Origin: Hydrogenophaga sp.
GTDB taxonomy: Bacteria > Pseudomonadota > Gammaproteobacteria > Burkholderiales > Burkholderiaceae_C
Direction: 5' to 3'
Assembly (NCBI RefSeq): GCF_030651625.1
Contig: NZ_JAUSCF010000009.1
Span: 62,001 to 126,000, forward strand
DNA: 64,000 nucleotides
Position 1 is the stretch's first letter; each line of letters opens with the position of its first letter. Position numbers and translations under genes: made by a program. This document shows positions 38,120 to 49,538 of this stretch, piece after piece. A model generated the notes under the pieces. That model was not told where the DNA came from. It ran no database searches and saw only the letters and a list, made by a program, of their open reading frames with translations.

Positions 38120-39050
38120 CGAAGGCTCCCTTGCGCTTGGCCAGCCAGAGGTAGACGCCGATGATCACGATGGGCACCAGCGAAAACGCGGCGGCAAAGG
38201 GCAGGTTGCCGGCCACGCCCTGCTGGCGGTACACCACTTGGCCGATGTACAGGGTGGAGTTGCCGATGACCTGCGGAATGATGTAGTCGCCCAAGGTCAG
38301 CGAGAAGGTGAAGATGGACCCCGCCGCAATACCTGGCATGGCCAGCGGGAAGGTCACCTGTCGGAAGGTCTGCGCCGGGCTGGCGCCGAGGTCGGCCGAG
38401 GCTTCCAGGTAGGAGCCGGGGATGCGTTCGATGGCGGCCATGATGGGCAGGATCATGAAGGGCAGCCACATGTAGACAAAGACCACGAAGGTGCCCATGG
38501 GCGAGAAGCTCAGCGAACTGCCGCCCACCACCGGTATGGAGAGCAGGGCATCAAGCAGCCACTGCAGGTGCAGGCTTTGCATCACCCAGGAGATGGCGCC
38601 TTCCTTGGCCAGCAGCAGCTTCCATGCATAGAGGCGCACCAGATAGCTGGACCACAAGGGCAGCATCACGGCAACGTAGAGCAGGGCCTTTTGCGGACCG
38701 CGCGCATAGCGGGCCATGTAGTAGGCGATGGGGAGGCCAATCACGGTGCAGGCCACGGTCACGGAGATGGCCATCACGGTGCTGCGCAGCGCCACGTCCA
38801 GGTTGGTGGGCGTGAAGATCTCGACGAAGTTGGAGAAGCCAATTTCGCGCACCACCTGCCCGGTGAAGTCGTCCAGACGGAAGAAGCTGTTGGCCAGCAG
38901 ACTGAACAGCGAGCCCAGGTAGATGACGCCGAACCACAGCAGGGGTGGTGCCAGCAGCAGGGTCAGCAGCAGGCCGCGGCGCGTGTACAGCAGCGTGGAC
39001 AGCCGGTCGGCCAGGCTGTTGCGGGACGTCGAAACGGGGATGCTGCTCAT
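38109..39050 (-). CDS. Polyamine-type ABC transporter permease (YdcU/PotB-like)
   Basis: This 313-residue permease has six predicted helices. Its EAA loop is LEASADLGASPAQTFRQVTFPLAMPGI. The N-terminal TM segment LAPPLLWFGVIYLGSLFSLLANSFF and the VLRLDDFTG-like periplasmic loop fit the PotB/YdcU group. Its start overlaps the ATPase stop by 4 nt (39047-39050), and it overlaps the next permease gene, so the transporter genes are translationally linked. Confidence 0.93.
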   Translation of the reverse strand: MSSIPVSTSRNSLADRLSTLLYTRRGLLLTLLLAPPLLWFGVIYLGSLFSLLANSFFRLDDFTGQVVREIGFSNFVEIFTPTNLDVALRSTVMAISVTVACTVIGLPIAYYMARYARGPQKALLYVAVMLPLWSSYLVRLYAWKLLLAKEGAISWVMQSLHLQWLLDALLSIPVVGGSSLSFSPMGTFVVFVYMWLPFMILPIMAAIERIPGSYLEASADLGASPAQTFRQVTFPLAMPGIAAGSIFTFSLTLGDYIIPQVIGNSTLYIGQVVYRQQGVAGNLPFAAAFSLVPIVIIGVYLWLAKRKGAFDAL

Positions 39051-40078
39051 GCCTGTGCTTCGATGACGTGCATGGCAGCGTCGGACCAGTAGAGCCGGGC
39101 GCTGGCACCGGGATCTGGGACCTGCGCACTGCCGTGCACGGGCAGGTCCACCAGCAAGGCCGCGCCCTGCTCGGGCTGAACCTGGACGCGCCAGAAGGCG
39201 CCGAAGAATTGCACCTCATGCACTGTGCCGTGGGCGCGTGCCGGGCCACTGCGGGTGGTCGCTTCACCCATTTGGAGCTCGATCAGTTCGGGGCGGATCA
39301 TCAGGGCGTTGGCCGGAGCATACAGGCGCGCATCGTCGCCTTGCAGCACATTGGCCGCGCCCACGAATTCGGCCACGAAGCGCGTGGCCGGACGCGTGTA
39401 GAGCTCAGACGGTGTGGCCACCTGCTCCAGACGGCCCTGGTTGAACACGCCGATGCGATCGCTCATGGACAGGGCTTCGTGCTGGTCGTGCGTGACGAAG
39501 ATGAAGGTAATGCCCAGTTTGCGTTGCAGGCTCTTGAGCTCACTCTGCATCTGTTCGCGCAGTTTGAGGTCCAGCGCGCCCAGCGGTTCGTCCAGCAACA
39601 GCACCTGAGGCTCGCTGATCAGGGCGCGCGCCAGGGCCACACGCTGGCGCTGCCCGCCGGAGAGCTGGAGTGGCTTGCGCTGGCCCACGTCGGGCAACTG
39701 CACGGTCTCCAGCAACTGTTGGGCTTTTTTCTCCCGGGTTGCGCGCTCCACACCGCGCACCATGAGGCTGTAGGCCACGTTGTCCAGGACGCTCATGTGC
39801 GGAAACAGGGCGTAGTCCTGGAACACGGTGTTGACCGGGCGCTCATAAGGCGGATGCTGGCTGACGTCCTGACCATGGATGGCAATGTGGCCGCTGGTGG
39901 GTAGGGTGAAGCCACCGATCATGCGCAGGCAGGTGGTCTTGCCAGAACCTGAAGGGCCCAGCAGGGTGAAGAATTCGCCGGACCGGACTTCCAGGTCGAC
40001 CCCGGCCACTGCATGGACGGTCTTGCCCGCCGAACGAAACACGCACGACACGTCGCGCAAACTCACAGCCGAAGTCAT
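39047..40078 (-). CDS. Polyamine-type ABC transporter ATP-binding protein (YdcT/PotA-like)
   Basis: This 343-residue ATPase has Walker A GPSGSGKTT, signature LSGGQRQRVALARAL, Walker B VLLLDEPLGALD and the switch His in FVTHDQHEA. A C-terminal TOBE-type regulatory domain starts near residue 255. I chose the ATG at 40078, before AVSLRDVSC; the longer frame to 40147 overlaps a hairpin. It energises import through the two permeases. Confidence 0.95.
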   Translation of the reverse strand: MTSAVSLRDVSCVFRSAGKTVHAVAGVDLEVRSGEFFTLLGPSGSGKTTCLRMIGGFTLPTSGHIAIHGQDVSQHPPYERPVNTVFQDYALFPHMSVLDNVAYSLMVRGVERATREKKAQQLLETVQLPDVGQRKPLQLSGGQRQRVALARALISEPQVLLLDEPLGALDLKLREQMQSELKSLQRKLGITFIFVTHDQHEALSMSDRIGVFNQGRLEQVATPSELYTRPATRFVAEFVGAANVLQGDDARLYAPANALMIRPELIELQMGEATTRSGPARAHGTVHEVQFFGAFWRVQVQPEQGAALLVDLPVHGSAQVPDPGASARLYWSDAAMHVIEAQA

Positions 40079-40116
40079 CGGAAACACTCTTTCGCGGGTG
40101 GAAAACCTTAGGAAGG

Positions 40117-40138
40117 GGCTGGCGCAAACGCGCCAGCC
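40117..40138. repeat. Intercistronic hairpin between binding-protein and ATPase genes
   Basis: A perfect 9-bp stem with a 4-nt loop (GGCTGGCGC-AAAC-GCGCCAGCC) lies in the 84-nt spacer after the binding-protein gene. No T-tract follows on the minus strand. Such hairpins often protect the binding-protein mRNA so that it exceeds the membrane subunits. Confidence 0.75.
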
Positions 40139-40162
40139 AGTCATCAAGCCCTCAGACCGGGA

Positions 40163-41323
40163 TCAACGACCACCGAGGACGGCGATGTAGTCCGAGGCCC
40201 ACTTGTGGTAGGGCACGCAGGCATTGTTCTGCGTCTTGCACTGGGTCGTGGGCGTCTTCCAGAAGGAAATGCGCTCGAAATCGTTGTAGCCTTGCCTCGC
40301 ACAACCTTCGTCGCCCAACAACGCATTGCCCTTGCAGGCGGCAGGCACGGCAGGCACCGAACCGAACCAGGCGGACAGGTCACCCTGCAGCTTGGGGTTG
40401 AGCGAGTGCTCCAGCCACATGTAGGCGCAATTGGGGTGCTTTGCTTCGGCGTGCATCATGGTCGAGTCGGCCCAGCCGGTGGCGCCTTCGACCGGCACCA
40501 CGGTGGCGATCGGCGCCTTCTTGGAGCCCAGGATGTTGGCCTGGAACTGCCAGCTACCGGAAGCGACCACGCCCTCGTTGGTGAAATCGTCGATCTGCAC
40601 GAAAGCGTCGTGCCAGTACTTGCCTACCAGCTTGCGCTGCCCGCGCAGCAGGTCCAGCGCGGCCTTGTACTGGGTTTCGTTCAGCTCGTACGGGTCCTTG
40701 ATGTCCAGGGCCGGATTCTTCTTCATCAGATAGAGCGCGGCGTCGGCGATGTAGATCGGGCCGTCGAAGGCCTGGACGCGGCCCTTGTTGCTTTTGCCGT
40801 CGGGCAGGGTCTGCTCCTCGAACACCACATTCCAGCTGGTGGGTTTCTTGTCGCCGAAGACCTTGGTGTTGTACATCAGCACGTTCCAGCCCCACTGGTA
40901 GGGCACGCCGTAGTGGGTGTTGCCTTCATAGTGCCAGGGCGCCTTCTGCAGGCGTGGGTCGATGTTCTTGTAGCTGGGGATCAGGGCGACATTGATCGGC
41001 TGCAGTTTCTTGCCGCGGATCAGGCGCGTGCTCGCGTCGCCGGAGGCTGTGACCAGGTCGAAACCGCCTTCGTTCATCAGGGCCACCATCTCGTCGGAGG
41101 TGCCTGCGGTCTTGACGTTGACCTTGCAGCCGGTGGCTTTCTCGAAGCCCGTCACCCAGTCGAATTCCTTGGCGGTCGCGCCGCGTTCGATGTAACCGGC
41201 CCAGGCCACGATGTCGACCTGGCCCTCACCCTTGCCGATTTTCTGGATCATCTTCTGTGCCTGGCTGTTGCCTGCCAGGACCAGCAGGCCGGCGGCGATT
41301 GCCGCGTACTTCAGTAGCTTCAT
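40163..41323 (-). CDS. Polyamine-type ABC transporter substrate-binding protein (YdcS/PotD-like)
   Basis: This 386-residue periplasmic protein has a signal peptide (LLKYAAIAAGLLVLAGNSQA). It belongs to the spermidine/putrescine binding family: VDIVAWAGYIERG, FDLVTASGDASTRL, GVPYQWGWNVLMYN and ATGWADSTMMHAEAKHPNCAYMWLEH resemble YdcS. Four or five cysteines near the C-terminus may form disulfides. It is the first gene of the transporter-patD run and divergent from a LysR gene, with a palindromic site between them. Confidence 0.92.
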   Translation of the reverse strand: MKLLKYAAIAAGLLVLAGNSQAQKMIQKIGKGEGQVDIVAWAGYIERGATAKEFDWVTGFEKATGCKVNVKTAGTSDEMVALMNEGGFDLVTASGDASTRLIRGKKLQPINVALIPSYKNIDPRLQKAPWHYEGNTHYGVPYQWGWNVLMYNTKVFGDKKPTSWNVVFEEQTLPDGKSNKGRVQAFDGPIYIADAALYLMKKNPALDIKDPYELNETQYKAALDLLRGQRKLVGKYWHDAFVQIDDFTNEGVVASGSWQFQANILGSKKAPIATVVPVEGATGWADSTMMHAEAKHPNCAYMWLEHSLNPKLQGDLSAWFGSVPAVPAACKGNALLGDEGCARQGYNDFERISFWKTPTTQCKTQNNACVPYHKWASDYIAVLGGR

Positions 41324-41440
41324 GTCTTCTCCACTTCAGGTTGATCGGATTCCAGCCGGGCTGGGGGCTTCGCCTAGGGCAAAAAGCAGGGCCAATGTAG
41401 CCTTGACGTTTTGGCGTGCAAAGTTCAATATTCGGAGCCC

Positions 41441-41461
41441 TATCTATCTAAAAAATAGATA
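41441..41461. promoter_or_regulatory. LysR-box-like inverted repeat between the ydcS-like gene and lysR
   Basis: TATCTAT-N7-ATAGATA is a perfect 7-bp inverted repeat 33 nt upstream of the lysR start, and contains a T-N11-A core. It sits in the 171-nt divergent gap. Binding by the adjacent LysR protein is the simplest reading. Confidence 0.65.
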
Positions 41462-41494
41462 TCAAGGGTTAACCCCCTCTTTTTACGCACCAAA

Positions 41495-42412
41495 ATGCAG
41501 CGTCACATCACTCTGAAACAGTTCAGATATTTCCTTGCGGTGTCCGAAGCCGCCTCGGTGGCGGCAGCGGCGCGCATGATCAATATTGCGCAATCGGCTG
41601 TCACCAAGAGCGTGCAGGAACTGGAAGACGCACTGGGCGTGAAGCTTTTCGAGCGCACGGCCAGGGGCATGGTGCTGACCCAGGATGGACATCGCTTCCA
41701 GGCCAGTGCCCGCAAGGTGATCTCGGCAGTGGCCGAGGCTGGGCAACTGGGGCGCGGAAAGCCCGAGGAGCTGACTGGAAGCCTGACCATCGGCGTGACC
41801 AGTCTGGTGGCGGGCTATTACCTGGCCGACCTGTTTGCGCGTTTCCAGCGCTCGCACCCCTCAGTGACGATCTCGGTGGTGGAGGACACGCCCCAGTTTC
41901 TCGAGGACTTGCTCATCAATGGCGAGGTGGATCTGGCCATCATGGTCTCCAATGCCTTGGGTGACCCGCAAGCGCTCGAGGTGGAGGCGCTCACACGCTC
42001 GCCCAACCGGGTCTGGATGGCATCGGGCCACGAACTGGCCGAGAAAGCCGAGCTGACCTTGCAGGAATGTGCAGCCCACCCACAGGTCGTCCTGGAGGCG
42101 GACCGGGTGGAGAGCGTGCTCAACGCCCTGTGGTCGCGCCATGGCCTGCATCCGCCCGTGCTCATGCGCAGCACTTCGCTGGAGGCCGTGCGCTCTCTGG
42201 TGGGCATCGGGGCGGGCATCGCCCTGCTGCCGGACTTCCTCTACCGACCCTGGACGCTGGATGCCGAGCACGTAGAGGCTCGCAGCCTGCGGGACGCCAC
42301 ACCCAACATCGACGTGGGCCTGGTCTGGCGGCGTGGCTCGCGCAGCCGCCCGGTGGTGACCGAGTTCATCCAGCTGGCGCGCGAACAGTCGCGCAGCCAT
42401 CGCGTTCGCTGA
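41495..42412 (+). CDS. LysR-family transcriptional regulator
   Basis: This 305-residue regulator has the DNA-binding domain at residues 1-62 ([20 protein letters not shown], then [17 protein letters not shown]) and an effector domain from about 92. It is divergent from the polyamine transporter operon and most likely regulates it. A 21-nt inverted repeat with a T-N11-A core lies between them. The inducer could be putrescine or a breakdown product, which is inference. Confidence 0.94.
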   Translation: MQRHITLKQFRYFLAVSEAASVAAAARMINIAQSAVTKSVQELEDALGVKLFERTARGMVLTQDGHRFQASARKVISAVAEAGQLGRGKPEELTGSLTIGVTSLVAGYYLADLFARFQRSHPSVTISVVEDTPQFLEDLLINGEVDLAIMVSNALGDPQALEVEALTRSPNRVWMASGHELAEKAELTLQECAAHPQVVLEADRVESVLNALWSRHGLHPPVLMRSTSLEAVRSLVGIGAGIALLPDFLYRPWTLDAEHVEARSLRDATPNIDVGLVWRRGSRSRPVVTEFIQLAREQSRSHRVR

Positions 42413-42531
42413 GATCCTTCCCGGCGCCCTTTCGACAGCGGGCCTTTTCCTTGATAATGCAAGGTTTGCCATCATCCCGCCACGCGCTGGATTCTCCAGA
42501 AGGGAGCACCGGTGCAGCCAGCCTGCAAATC

Positions 42532-45156
<2,625 letters not shown>

Positions 45157-45193
45157 CCGGGCTTCTGCGCTGATTTCGCGCGGCGCGCAGTGT

Positions 45194-46123
45194 TCAGTCG
45201 GGCCAGCCCAGCGTGAGCTGGCTCTCGAAGTGCCGCTGCGCGCCGGTGATGGGATCTGTGAATCGGATGGCTCGGGCCAGCAGGCGCAGCGGGTCGGCAA
45301 AGTCCTCCGGTTCGTCCGGCCCGCGGCGCACCACCGGATAGAACTGGTCGCCCACCATCGGCAACCCCAGCGCATTCATGTGCACGCGCAACTGATGGCG
45401 TTTGCCGGTGACAGGCGCCAGCCCATAGCGCGCCCATGGGCCCCGCCGTTCCAGCAGGTCGATGCGGGTTTCGCTGTTGGGTTCACCCTCCACTTCGGCC
45501 ATGCGGAAAAAGGCGCCGTCTTCTTCGGCGATGCGGCTGCGTCGCTCCACCGGCCAGTTCAAGTGCTCATCGAACCGGGCGATCGCTTCATAGGATTTGG
45601 TGACCGCGCGGTCCCGGAACAGCGCCTGGTACGCGGCCCGGTCCTGCGGGCGCAGGCTGAATACCACCAGGCCGGCGGTTTCGCGGTCGATCCGGTGGAG
45701 AGGGCTCAGCGATTCGATGCCCAGCCGGTTTTTCAGCCGCACCAGCAGGCTTTGCTGCACGTAGCGTCCGGCGGGTGTGACTGGCAGGAAGTGGGGCTTG
45801 TCGGCCACCAGCAGGTGGTCGTCCTGGAAAACCACGGTTTCCTGAAAAGGTACCTCGGGCTCGTCTTCGAGGTGCCGGTAGTAGTAGACGCGCGTGCCTG
45901 GACGAAACGCCGTTTCGGGCAGCAGCGCATGGGCCGCCTCGTCAAGCACCTCACCCCGGGCCATGCGCCGATGCCAGCCGTCACGTCCCACGGTTGTCAG
46001 GCGGTCGGCCAGGAAATCCAGCAACAAGGTCCAAGCAGGCGTCTTGTCAGTGGGCAATGCCACACAACTTGGTGACACCCCGTACCGCGTCGGGATGTGG
46101 GCACTGCGGATTGGTCGGGCCAC
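45194..46123 (-). CDS. RluA-family pseudouridine synthase
   Basis: This 309-residue enzyme isomerises uridine in RNA. The catalytic Asp lies in the signature HRIDRETAGLVVFS, with DDHLLVADKPHFLPV before it and GKRHQLRVHMNALGLPMVGD after it. The N-terminal extension is longer than in minimal RluA-type enzymes. Which rRNA or tRNA site it modifies cannot be told. It converges with alaS, 37 nt apart. Confidence 0.92.
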   Translation of the reverse strand: MARPIRSAHIPTRYGVSPSCVALPTDKTPAWTLLLDFLADRLTTVGRDGWHRRMARGEVLDEAAHALLPETAFRPGTRVYYYRHLEDEPEVPFQETVVFQDDHLLVADKPHFLPVTPAGRYVQQSLLVRLKNRLGIESLSPLHRIDRETAGLVVFSLRPQDRAAYQALFRDRAVTKSYEAIARFDEHLNWPVERRSRIAEEDGAFFRMAEVEGEPNSETRIDLLERRGPWARYGLAPVTGKRHQLRVHMNALGLPMVGDQFYPVVRRGPDEPEDFADPLRLLARAIRFTDPITGAQRHFESQLTLGWPD

Positions 46124-46145
46124 GTTCGGAAGGCGGGCATCCCGC

Positions 46146-46913
46146 TCAGAGGCGCCGGAACACCAGGTCCCACACCCCGTGGCCCAGCTTCAGACCGCGG
46201 TTCTCGAACTTGGTGAGGGGTCGGTAGTCTGGCTTGGGCACGTAGCCGTCACCGCCGGGTTGGGCCGCGTTGGCCAGCAGCGGCTCCGCGCTCAGCACCG
46301 ACAGCATCTGTTCCGCGTAGGGCTGCCAGTCGGTGGCCAGGTGCAGGTAGCCACCGGGTTTGAGGTGGCGCGCCAGGCGGTTGACGAAAGGGGCCTGGAT
46401 GAGGCGGCGCTTGTGGTGCCGGCTCTTGTGCCAGGGGTCGGGGAAAAAGATGTGCACGCCGTCCAGGCTGTTTTCGGGCAGCATGTGGTCGAGCACCTCC
46501 ACCGCATCGTGGCGCAGGATGCGGATGTTCTCCAGCCCTTCGTCGCCGGCCAGCTTGAGCAGGGCGCCCACGCCAGGCTCGTGCACCTCGCAACAAAGGA
46601 AGTTGTCTTCCGGCCGGACACGGGCAATGTGGGCGGTGGCACCGCCCATGCCGAAGCCGATTTCCATGATCAGCGGCGCATGCCGGCCGAAAGCAGCGTC
46701 AACGTCCAGGGTTTGGGGTGCGTACGACAGCAGAAAGCGCGGGCTGTAAAGCTCGTAGGCGCGCGCCTGGGCAAGGGTGGTGCGCCCGGCACGCAACACA
46801 TAGCTTTTGACGACCCGCATGTAAGTGCCCGGCGGGGGACCGGGTTTTTTGGCTGGAGGGTCGGTGGCCGAGCGCTCGGCGTTGAGGGGGGTGTCTTCGG
46901 TCATGGCGTTCAC
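46146..46913 (-). CDS. trmB: tRNA (guanine-N7-)-methyltransferase
   Basis: This 255-residue SAM-dependent enzyme forms m7G46 in tRNA. Motifs are [15 protein letters not shown] (SAM site), [38 protein letters not shown], the family signature, and the end [21 protein letters not shown]. An in-frame ATG three codons in is an alternative start. It is just upstream of the pseudouridine synthase gene (22-nt gap), forming a small RNA-modification operon. Confidence 0.96.
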   Translation of the reverse strand: MNAMTEDTPLNAERSATDPPAKKPGPPPGTYMRVVKSYVLRAGRTTLAQARAYELYSPRFLLSYAPQTLDVDAAFGRHAPLIMEIGFGMGGATAHIARVRPEDNFLCCEVHEPGVGALLKLAGDEGLENIRILRHDAVEVLDHMLPENSLDGVHIFFPDPWHKSRHHKRRLIQAPFVNRLARHLKPGGYLHLATDWQPYAEQMLSVLSAEPLLANAAQPGGDGYVPKPDYRPLTKFENRGLKLGHGVWDLVFRRL

Positions 46914-47153
46914 GGGATGCGGTGGCCGATTTTAGGGGGCCTTGCATGCACCACTTTCCGGGTCTTGTGCATGGGCAGAGTGTGTTTCGATGCGCTGCCG
47001 ACAGAGGGTCGTGCCTGTCACGTTGGCGAGCGATGAGCGGTCGAATCGGTCGCTTCAATGAGCCCGGTGGCAGGGTAAGTACGGGTAGGATGAAACAAAT
47101 TCTTTCAATGACGGACACGCGGCGTGAGATCCACGCCGCTTGCCATTTGTGAA

Positions 47154-48323
47154 ATGCCCAGCACCATGACCCAGTTCTCGTCTCGCTTGCCCCCCATCAC
47201 CCGCCGCACTTTCACCCGCCTGGCCGCCAGCGCCGCCGTGCTGGGTGCCCCCGTGCTGCATGCCCAGTCTGGCAACCGCATCGTGCTTGGTCAGTCTGCG
47301 GCGTTCACCGGTGCCGCAGCGCAGTTGGGCATCCAGTTCCATGCCGGCGCCAAACTCTTCTTCGACCAGCTCAATGCCCAGGGCGGGGTGAACCAGTCGC
47401 GCATCGAAATCGCCCAGCTGGACGACGGTTACGAGCCCGACCGCTGCGCTGAAAACACGCGCCAGCTCATCCGCGACGATGTGTTTGCCTTGTTCGGCTA
47501 CATCGGCACGCCCACCAGCGTGGTGGCCCTGCCGCTGGCCACCACCGCGCAGGTGCCCTTTGTTGCCCCCTTCACCGGCGCCATGGGCCTGCGCCAGCCC
47601 TTCAACCGCATGGCGTTTCACCTGCGTGCGTCGTACAACGACGAAACCGCCCTGATCGTGCGCAACCTCACCAACCTCGGCATCAACCGGGTCGGCGTGT
47701 TCTACCAGAACGACGCTTACGGCCGGGCGGGTCTGGATGGTGTGACGCTGGCGCTGACGGAGCGGAAGCTGGAGCCGGTGGCGGTGGCCACGGTGGAGCG
47801 CAATTCCGAAGACGTGGCGCAGGCGGTGGCCACGCTCAATGCCGCCAAGCCGCAGGCGGTGGTGCAGATCAGTGCCTACAAATCGTGCGCAGCTTATGTT
47901 CGTGCCGCTCGTGCCGCAGGTTTTGGAGGCACCTTCTACAACGTGTCTTTTGTGGGCACACAGGCCCTGGCCGACGAACTCGGCAAGGACGGTGCGGGCG
48001 TGGTCGTATCGCAGGTCATGCCAACGCCTTACCGCACCACACAGCCGATCACACGCGAGTTTCTTGAGGCCGTGAGCAAGGGCGGTAACCGCGTGCAGCC
48101 CAACTTCTCCAGCATGGAAGGTTTCCTGGCAGCCCGCCTGTTCACCGAAGGCTTCCGTCGTGCCGGTGCACGGCCGACCCGGCAGAGCTTCATTGCGGGT
48201 ATGGAGTCCATCGGCGACCAGTCGTTTGGCGGTTTTGCCGTGTCGCTGAGCCCTGACAACCACGTGGCATCGCGCTTTGTGGAGCTCTCCATGCTCACCG
48301 GCGACGGCAAGGTCCGTACCTGA
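47154..48323 (+). CDS. ABC transporter substrate-binding protein, branched-chain amino acid type
   Basis: This protein of about 389 residues is a type I periplasmic binding protein (Peripla_BP_6). A twin-arginine-like signal (TRRTFTRLAASAAVLGAPVLHAQ) is followed by IVLGQSAAFTGAAAQLG and GGVNQSRIEIAQLDDGYEPDR. The LivJ-type fold continues to the C-terminus. No Liv permease or ATPase genes are nearby, so it is an orphan. The start may be ATG 47154 or 47166, since no clear ribosome site decides it. The 240-nt gap before it shows no other feature. Confidence 0.9.
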   Translation: MPSTMTQFSSRLPPITRRTFTRLAASAAVLGAPVLHAQSGNRIVLGQSAAFTGAAAQLGIQFHAGAKLFFDQLNAQGGVNQSRIEIAQLDDGYEPDRCAENTRQLIRDDVFALFGYIGTPTSVVALPLATTAQVPFVAPFTGAMGLRQPFNRMAFHLRASYNDETALIVRNLTNLGINRVGVFYQNDAYGRAGLDGVTLALTERKLEPVAVATVERNSEDVAQAVATLNAAKPQAVVQISAYKSCAAYVRAARAAGFGGTFYNVSFVGTQALADELGKDGAGVVVSQVMPTPYRTTQPITREFLEAVSKGGNRVQPNFSSMEGFLAARLFTEGFRRAGARPTRQSFIAGMESIGDQSFGGFAVSLSPDNHVASRFVELSMLTGDGKVRT

Positions 48324-48367
48324 GCAAGTCGGCCTGGGCGCTTTGACCAGGACCGACCGCGTCTTCG

Positions 48368-49273
48368 TCAGGCCTCATCCGTGCGCTGTTGCTCACGCCA
48401 CAGCGGCGTCCAATGCGAGAGTTGCTGTTCCACCGAGCCCGCGACCGCAGGCAGGCCCAGGCAGCGGGCTGCCGAATTCAGTGCTGCCGAGGGGTCGGAC
48501 ACGTCCAGTGCTTGCGCCCCAGTCTGCTTGCTGAGTTTCTCGCCGTGCGCATCGCGCACCAGCGGGGTGTGAAGGTACCCAGGCTCAGGCAGAGCCAGCG
48601 CCCTTTGCAGCAGGATCTGGCGCGCCGTGTTGTCGGCCAGATCTTCGCCCCGCACCACGCAGGTGATGCCCTGATCGGCATCGTCCACCACCACGGCCAG
48701 TTGGTAGGCCCACACACCATCGCCCCGAAGGAGCACAAAGTCGCCCACGGCACTGGACACATCCTGGTGTTGTGCACCCAGACGCCGATCGTTCCATGCC
48801 ACGTGTGACCGACCCGCTGGACAGGCAAACCGCCAGGCGCGTGCGGGTTTGCCGCCCAGTCCACCACGCTCGGGCCGGCAGGTTCCGGGGTACACCGCCG
48901 TCTGATGCCTTTCCCGCTGGTGTCCTTGTGCCTTCAGTGCGGTTTCGATGTCCTTGCGCGAGCAGCCACAGGGGTAGGCGTGCCCCGCTTCAATCAATCG
49001 ATCCAGTGCGCGCTGGTATGCATCGCCCCGGTTCGATTGCCACACCACGGGTTCGTCGCTGTGCATGCCACAAGCGGCCAACTGCTGCAGGATCAGCCGA
49101 TCGGCACCGGGCACGCAGCGCGGCGTGTCCACGTCTTCGATGCGCACCAGCCAAGTACCGTCGTGGGCACGGGCGTCCAGCCAGCTGGCGAGGGCCGCCA
49201 CCAGCGATCCCGCGTGCAGCGGGCCGGTGGGGGAGGGGGCAAATCTGCCCCGGTAAAGGGGAAGCGAGGGCAA
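48368..49273 (-). CDS. gluQ: Glutamyl-Q tRNA(Asp) synthetase
   Basis: This 301-residue paralogue of the glutamyl-tRNA synthetase catalytic domain glutamylates queuosine in tRNA-Asp. It has the class I HIGH-like region [22 protein letters not shown], the KMSKS-like EKLSKQTGA, and a zinc site built by [10 protein letters not shown] and CRPE. There is no anticodon-binding domain, which separates it from GltX. The length fits the GluQ family. Confidence 0.95.
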   Translation of the reverse strand: MPSLPLYRGRFAPSPTGPLHAGSLVAALASWLDARAHDGTWLVRIEDVDTPRCVPGADRLILQQLAACGMHSDEPVVWQSNRGDAYQRALDRLIEAGHAYPCGCSRKDIETALKAQGHQRERHQTAVYPGTCRPERGGLGGKPARAWRFACPAGRSHVAWNDRRLGAQHQDVSSAVGDFVLLRGDGVWAYQLAVVVDDADQGITCVVRGEDLADNTARQILLQRALALPEPGYLHTPLVRDAHGEKLSKQTGAQALDVSDPSAALNSAARCLGLPAVAGSVEQQLSHWTPLWREQQRTDEA

Positions 49274-49357
49274 GAGCGGCTACCAGGCTTGCGCGACCTG
49301 TCCGGCCTTGGCCACCGTGCCACCCTCGGCTTTGATCCGGTCGATGACGCTGAGCGG

Positions 49358-49528
49358 CCTAGGAGCCTGCGCGGCAGAACGACATCGGCTGCAACGCATG
49401 GAGAAAAGTCCCACTTCGCCCCCGTTTTTCCGGCTGTGGCTACGGCCACAGTCCTCAAAATCGGCGCCGAATTGGACTCTTTTCCCACGCGTTTCGCTTC
49501 GATGCCTTCTGCCGCGCAGGCTCCTAGG
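49358..49528. mobile_element. 171-bp element with 21-bp perfect terminal inverted repeats (MITE-like)
   Basis: The left arm 49358-49378 (begins CCTAGGAGCCTGCGCGGCAG) and right arm 49508-49528 are perfect reverse complements. The symmetry continues imperfectly inward, so most of the element is a long near-palindrome. No open frame for a transposase is present, and no clear target-site duplication is seen. It fills most of the 265-nt gap between gluQ and the flavoprotein gene. It may be a miniature transposable element or a structured repeat; its copy number elsewhere is unknown. Confidence 0.75.
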
Positions 49529-49538
49529 TGGCGTCACT

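Noticed and set aside
42067..42531. Long in-frame upstream extension of alaS (1029 codons in total)
   Set aside because: It overlaps the end of the lysR gene in another frame and has no synthetase similarity; the conserved N-terminus begins at the ATG at 42532.
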